The notes beneath the pieces are model-generated. The model searched no databases, was not told where the DNA came from, and saw only the letters and a program-made list of their open reading frames with translations. 6,086 nt of DNA from contig JBBECD010000069.1 of NCBI GenBank assembly GCA_040881995.1, positions 1 through 6,086 on the forward strand, given 5' to 3'. The translations under genes were made by a program, and so were the position numbers. Of the stretch, positions 4,849 to 6,086 are shown piece after piece (the first letter of the stretch is position 1; every line of letters begins with the position of its first letter). Source of the DNA: JAQCEJ01 sp040881995. GTDB taxonomy: Bacteria; Planctomycetota; Planctomycetia; Planctomycetales; Planctomycetaceae.

Positions 4849-4895
4849 GCCGGCCCGGTTTTCAGGGCTGTTTTTGTTTTCAGGGCTGTGGTTTT
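4835..4895 (+). terminator. intrinsic terminator with duplicated 3' arm
   Basis: Bases 4837-4851 pair with 4857-4871 in a 15-bp stem (one G-T wobble, otherwise perfect; core ACAGCCCTGAAA/TTTCAGGGCTGT) with a 5-base GGCCC loop. TTTTTGTTTT follows at 4871-4880. This is a strong factor-independent terminator. The 3' arm is then repeated: TTTTCAGGGCTGT occurs at 4859-4871 and again at 4877-4889. The second copy can pair with 4835-4848 as a perfect 14-bp stem followed by TTTT at 4892-4895. It lies 23 bases after the leader-peptide stop and about 100-115 bases before the DAHP synthase start, so it would end leader transcripts unless antiterminated. Confidence 0.88.
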
Positions 4896-4933
4896 GCGGT
4901 TATTGTTCGGGAGGCCGGGCATGTTGACGGGAA

Positions 4934-4981
4934 AATGACTAATGACTAATTTCTAATGACTAACGAAATCCCAATGACCAA
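4934..4981 (+). repeat. AATGACTAA repeat cluster
   Basis: AATGACTAA occurs at 4934-4942 and 4941-4949 (overlapping) and at 4955-4963, with a variant AATGACCAA at 4973-4981. The last unit merges into the Shine-Dalgarno site of the DAHP synthase gene. Similar ATGACTAA-type sequence before genes is, from memory, common in planctomycete genomes. The reverse complement of a related TTAGTCATTC occurs at 1857-1866. Every unit contains ATGA and TAA, so the stretch is closed to translation in several frames. Confidence 0.65.
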
Positions 4982-4993
4982 AGGAATCCGATC

Positions 4994-6010
4994 ATGATTG
5001 TTGTCTTTCGAAAAGGGGCGTCGCAGGCGACAATCGATCGCGTTGTCCGCCGCATCGAAGAACTGGGTCTCAAGGCGCATGTGATCGTCGGGACCGAGCG
5101 GACCGTCGTCGCCGCCGTGGGGGACGAACGTCACCGCTCGCGCGAAGCGCTCGAAAGTTGCGAAGACGTCGAGAAAGTCGTGCCGATTCTCGCCCCCTAT
5201 AAAGTGGCAAGCAAAGAAGCCCGCTCGGAACCGACCGTCGTCAAAGTCCTCGACCTCGTCATCGGCGGCGGCAACGTCGGCGTGATCGCCGGACCGTGCT
5301 CGGTCGAAAGCGAAGCACAAATTCTCGACGTCGCCCACAAAGTGAAAGCGTCGGGCGCCCGCGGCCTCCGAGGAGGCGCGTTCAAACCGCGGACGAGCCC
5401 ATATTCGTTCCAGGGCCTCAAGGAAGAAGGATTGAAACTCCTCGCCGCCGCGCGCGAAGCGACCGGTTTGGCGATCGTCACCGAAGTCATGACGCCGCAG
5501 CACGTCGATCTCGTCTGCCAGTACACCGACATTTTGCAGATCGGCGCGCGGAATATGCAGAACTATCATCTGCTGCAAGCGGTCGGCGAGACCCGCAAAC
5601 CGGTGCTGCTCAAACGCGGCCCGTCGGCGACGATGGAAGAATTCCTGCTCGCCGCCGAGTACGTTCTCGACCAGGGAAATTCGCAAGTCATCCTTTGCGA
5701 GCGCGGCATCCGCACGTTCGAAAGCCATACGCGATTCACGCTGCCATTGGCGAGCGTCCCGTATCTGCATGAGCGGACGCATTTGCCGGTCGTCGTCGAT
5801 CCCAGCCACGGCACGGGCGTGGCATCGCTGGTCTCCAGCATGAGTGCCGCCTCGATCGCCGCCGGTGCGGACGGCTTGATCATCGAAGTGCACCCGAATC
5901 CGTCGGAAGCGATGAGCGACGGTTCGCAGTCACTCACGCCGCAGGCGTTTCAGGAGATGATGGATCTCTGCCGCCGGGTCGCCGGCGCGATGGGGATGAC
6001 GATGGCGTGA
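4994..6010 (+). CDS. aroF: DAHP synthase, type I-beta (3-deoxy-7-phosphoheptulonate synthase)
   Basis: This enzyme condenses phosphoenolpyruvate and erythrose 4-phosphate to DAHP, the first step of the shikimate pathway to Phe, Tyr and Trp. The 338 residues match the length of the Thermotoga maritima enzyme. Residues 1-70 form the N-terminal ferredoxin-like regulatory domain typical of this subtype, which in Thermotoga mediates feedback inhibition by Tyr/Phe. The TIM barrel follows, with AGPCSVE (99-105), GGAFKPRTSPYSFQG (127-141), QIGARNMQN (182-190), LLKRG (205-209), CERGIRTFESHTR (235-247), VDPSHGTG (268-275) and EVHPNPSEAMSDG (298-310). Cys102, His272, Glu298 and Asp309 line up with the metal ligands known for that enzyme. 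ATG 4994 has AGGA 8 bases upstream (4982-4985). No other pathway gene is visible. The leader and terminator upstream suggest transcription attenuation by aromatic amino acid supply in addition to allosteric control. Confidence 0.95.
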   Translation: MIVVFRKGASQATIDRVVRRIEELGLKAHVIVGTERTVVAAVGDERHRSREALESCEDVEKVVPILAPYKVASKEARSEPTVVKVLDLVIGGGNVGVIAGPCSVESEAQILDVAHKVKASGARGLRGGAFKPRTSPYSFQGLKEEGLKLLAAAREATGLAIVTEVMTPQHVDLVCQYTDILQIGARNMQNYHLLQAVGETRKPVLLKRGPSATMEEFLLAAEYVLDQGNSQVILCERGIRTFESHTRFTLPLASVPYLHERTHLPVVVDPSHGTGVASLVSSMSAASIAAGADGLIIEVHPNPSEAMSDGSQSLTPQAFQEMMDLCRRVAGAMGMTMA

Positions 6011-6086
6011 GGGGCGGAATCGAAGGATGAATTATACCCCACGCGGCAGTGAATGAGGTATTCCGTTGCGGGTTGGTTTGTGGTAG
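6011..6086. other. right-edge tail
   Basis: Downstream of the DAHP synthase stop there is no hairpin with a T-tract and no supported reading frame before the window ends. The only ATG with a nearby purine-rich site (6027) gives nine codons. Confidence 0.5.

Noticed and set aside
4946..5893. 315-codon minus-strand frame opposite the DAHP synthase gene
   Set aside because: It is the mirror frame of a strongly biased coding sequence. It shows no family resemblance, while the plus-strand frame carries all DAHP synthase motifs.
1..6086. CRISPR array, tRNA or rRNA genes, complete insertion sequence
   Set aside because: I saw no regularly spaced repeats with unique spacers, no cloverleaf or conserved rRNA words, and no transposase-like frame.

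Overview
The window looks like a chromosomal stretch from a moderately GC-rich environmental bacterium, most likely a planctomycete. This is inferred from gene content and style: a secreted PmoA-like (DUF6807) protein, a DUF456 membrane protein, a type I-beta DAHP synthase, loosely spaced genes on both strands, and gaps filled with short repeats such as AATGACTAA units, a GGCGGC-GTAA-GCCGCC hairpin and a CACAGAG/CGCGGAG inverted repeat. No rRNA or other taxonomic marker is present, so the assignment is tentative.

Layout from left to right. (1) 1-242 holds no convincing gene. (2) 243-655, minus strand: a toxin-antitoxin remnant with an intact Phd/YefM-type antitoxin followed, with a 4-base overlap, by a VapC-like PIN toxin that loses homology after about 31 residues. 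A GTACAA/TTGTAC inverted repeat upstream looks like its autoregulatory operator. (3) 802-1335, plus: DUF456 membrane protein. (4) 1395-1766 and 1922-2923, minus: a CoA-binding Rossmann protein and, upstream of it, an exported PmoA-like protein, separated by 155 bases of repeats. (5) 2924-3484: a long gap with a roughly 130-base inverted repeat. (6) 3485-4393, plus: an unrecognised 302-residue protein whose TTG start is fixed by an ideal Shine-Dalgarno site, followed by a 14-base perfect inverted repeat. (7) 4559-6010, plus: DAHP synthase and its leader.

The most interesting part is 4559-4891, upstream of the DAHP synthase gene (the enzyme that commits carbon to aromatic amino acids). It reads as a complete transcription attenuator. 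There is a promoter-like TTGACT-18-TACGAT and a small 47-codon ORF with a Shine-Dalgarno-like site. Its residues 26-34 read WSFWAFYFF: seven aromatic residues in nine codons, covering Trp, Phe and Tyr. A strong 15-bp terminator hairpin with a T-tract follows. Between them I can trace mutually exclusive pairings (1:2, 2:3, 3:4) placed as in trp/phe-type attenuators. The terminator's 3' arm is present twice in tandem. The enzyme also carries an N-terminal ferredoxin-like regulatory domain, so pathway entry would be controlled both by transcription attenuation and by feedback inhibition. The pairings were derived by eye and not computed.
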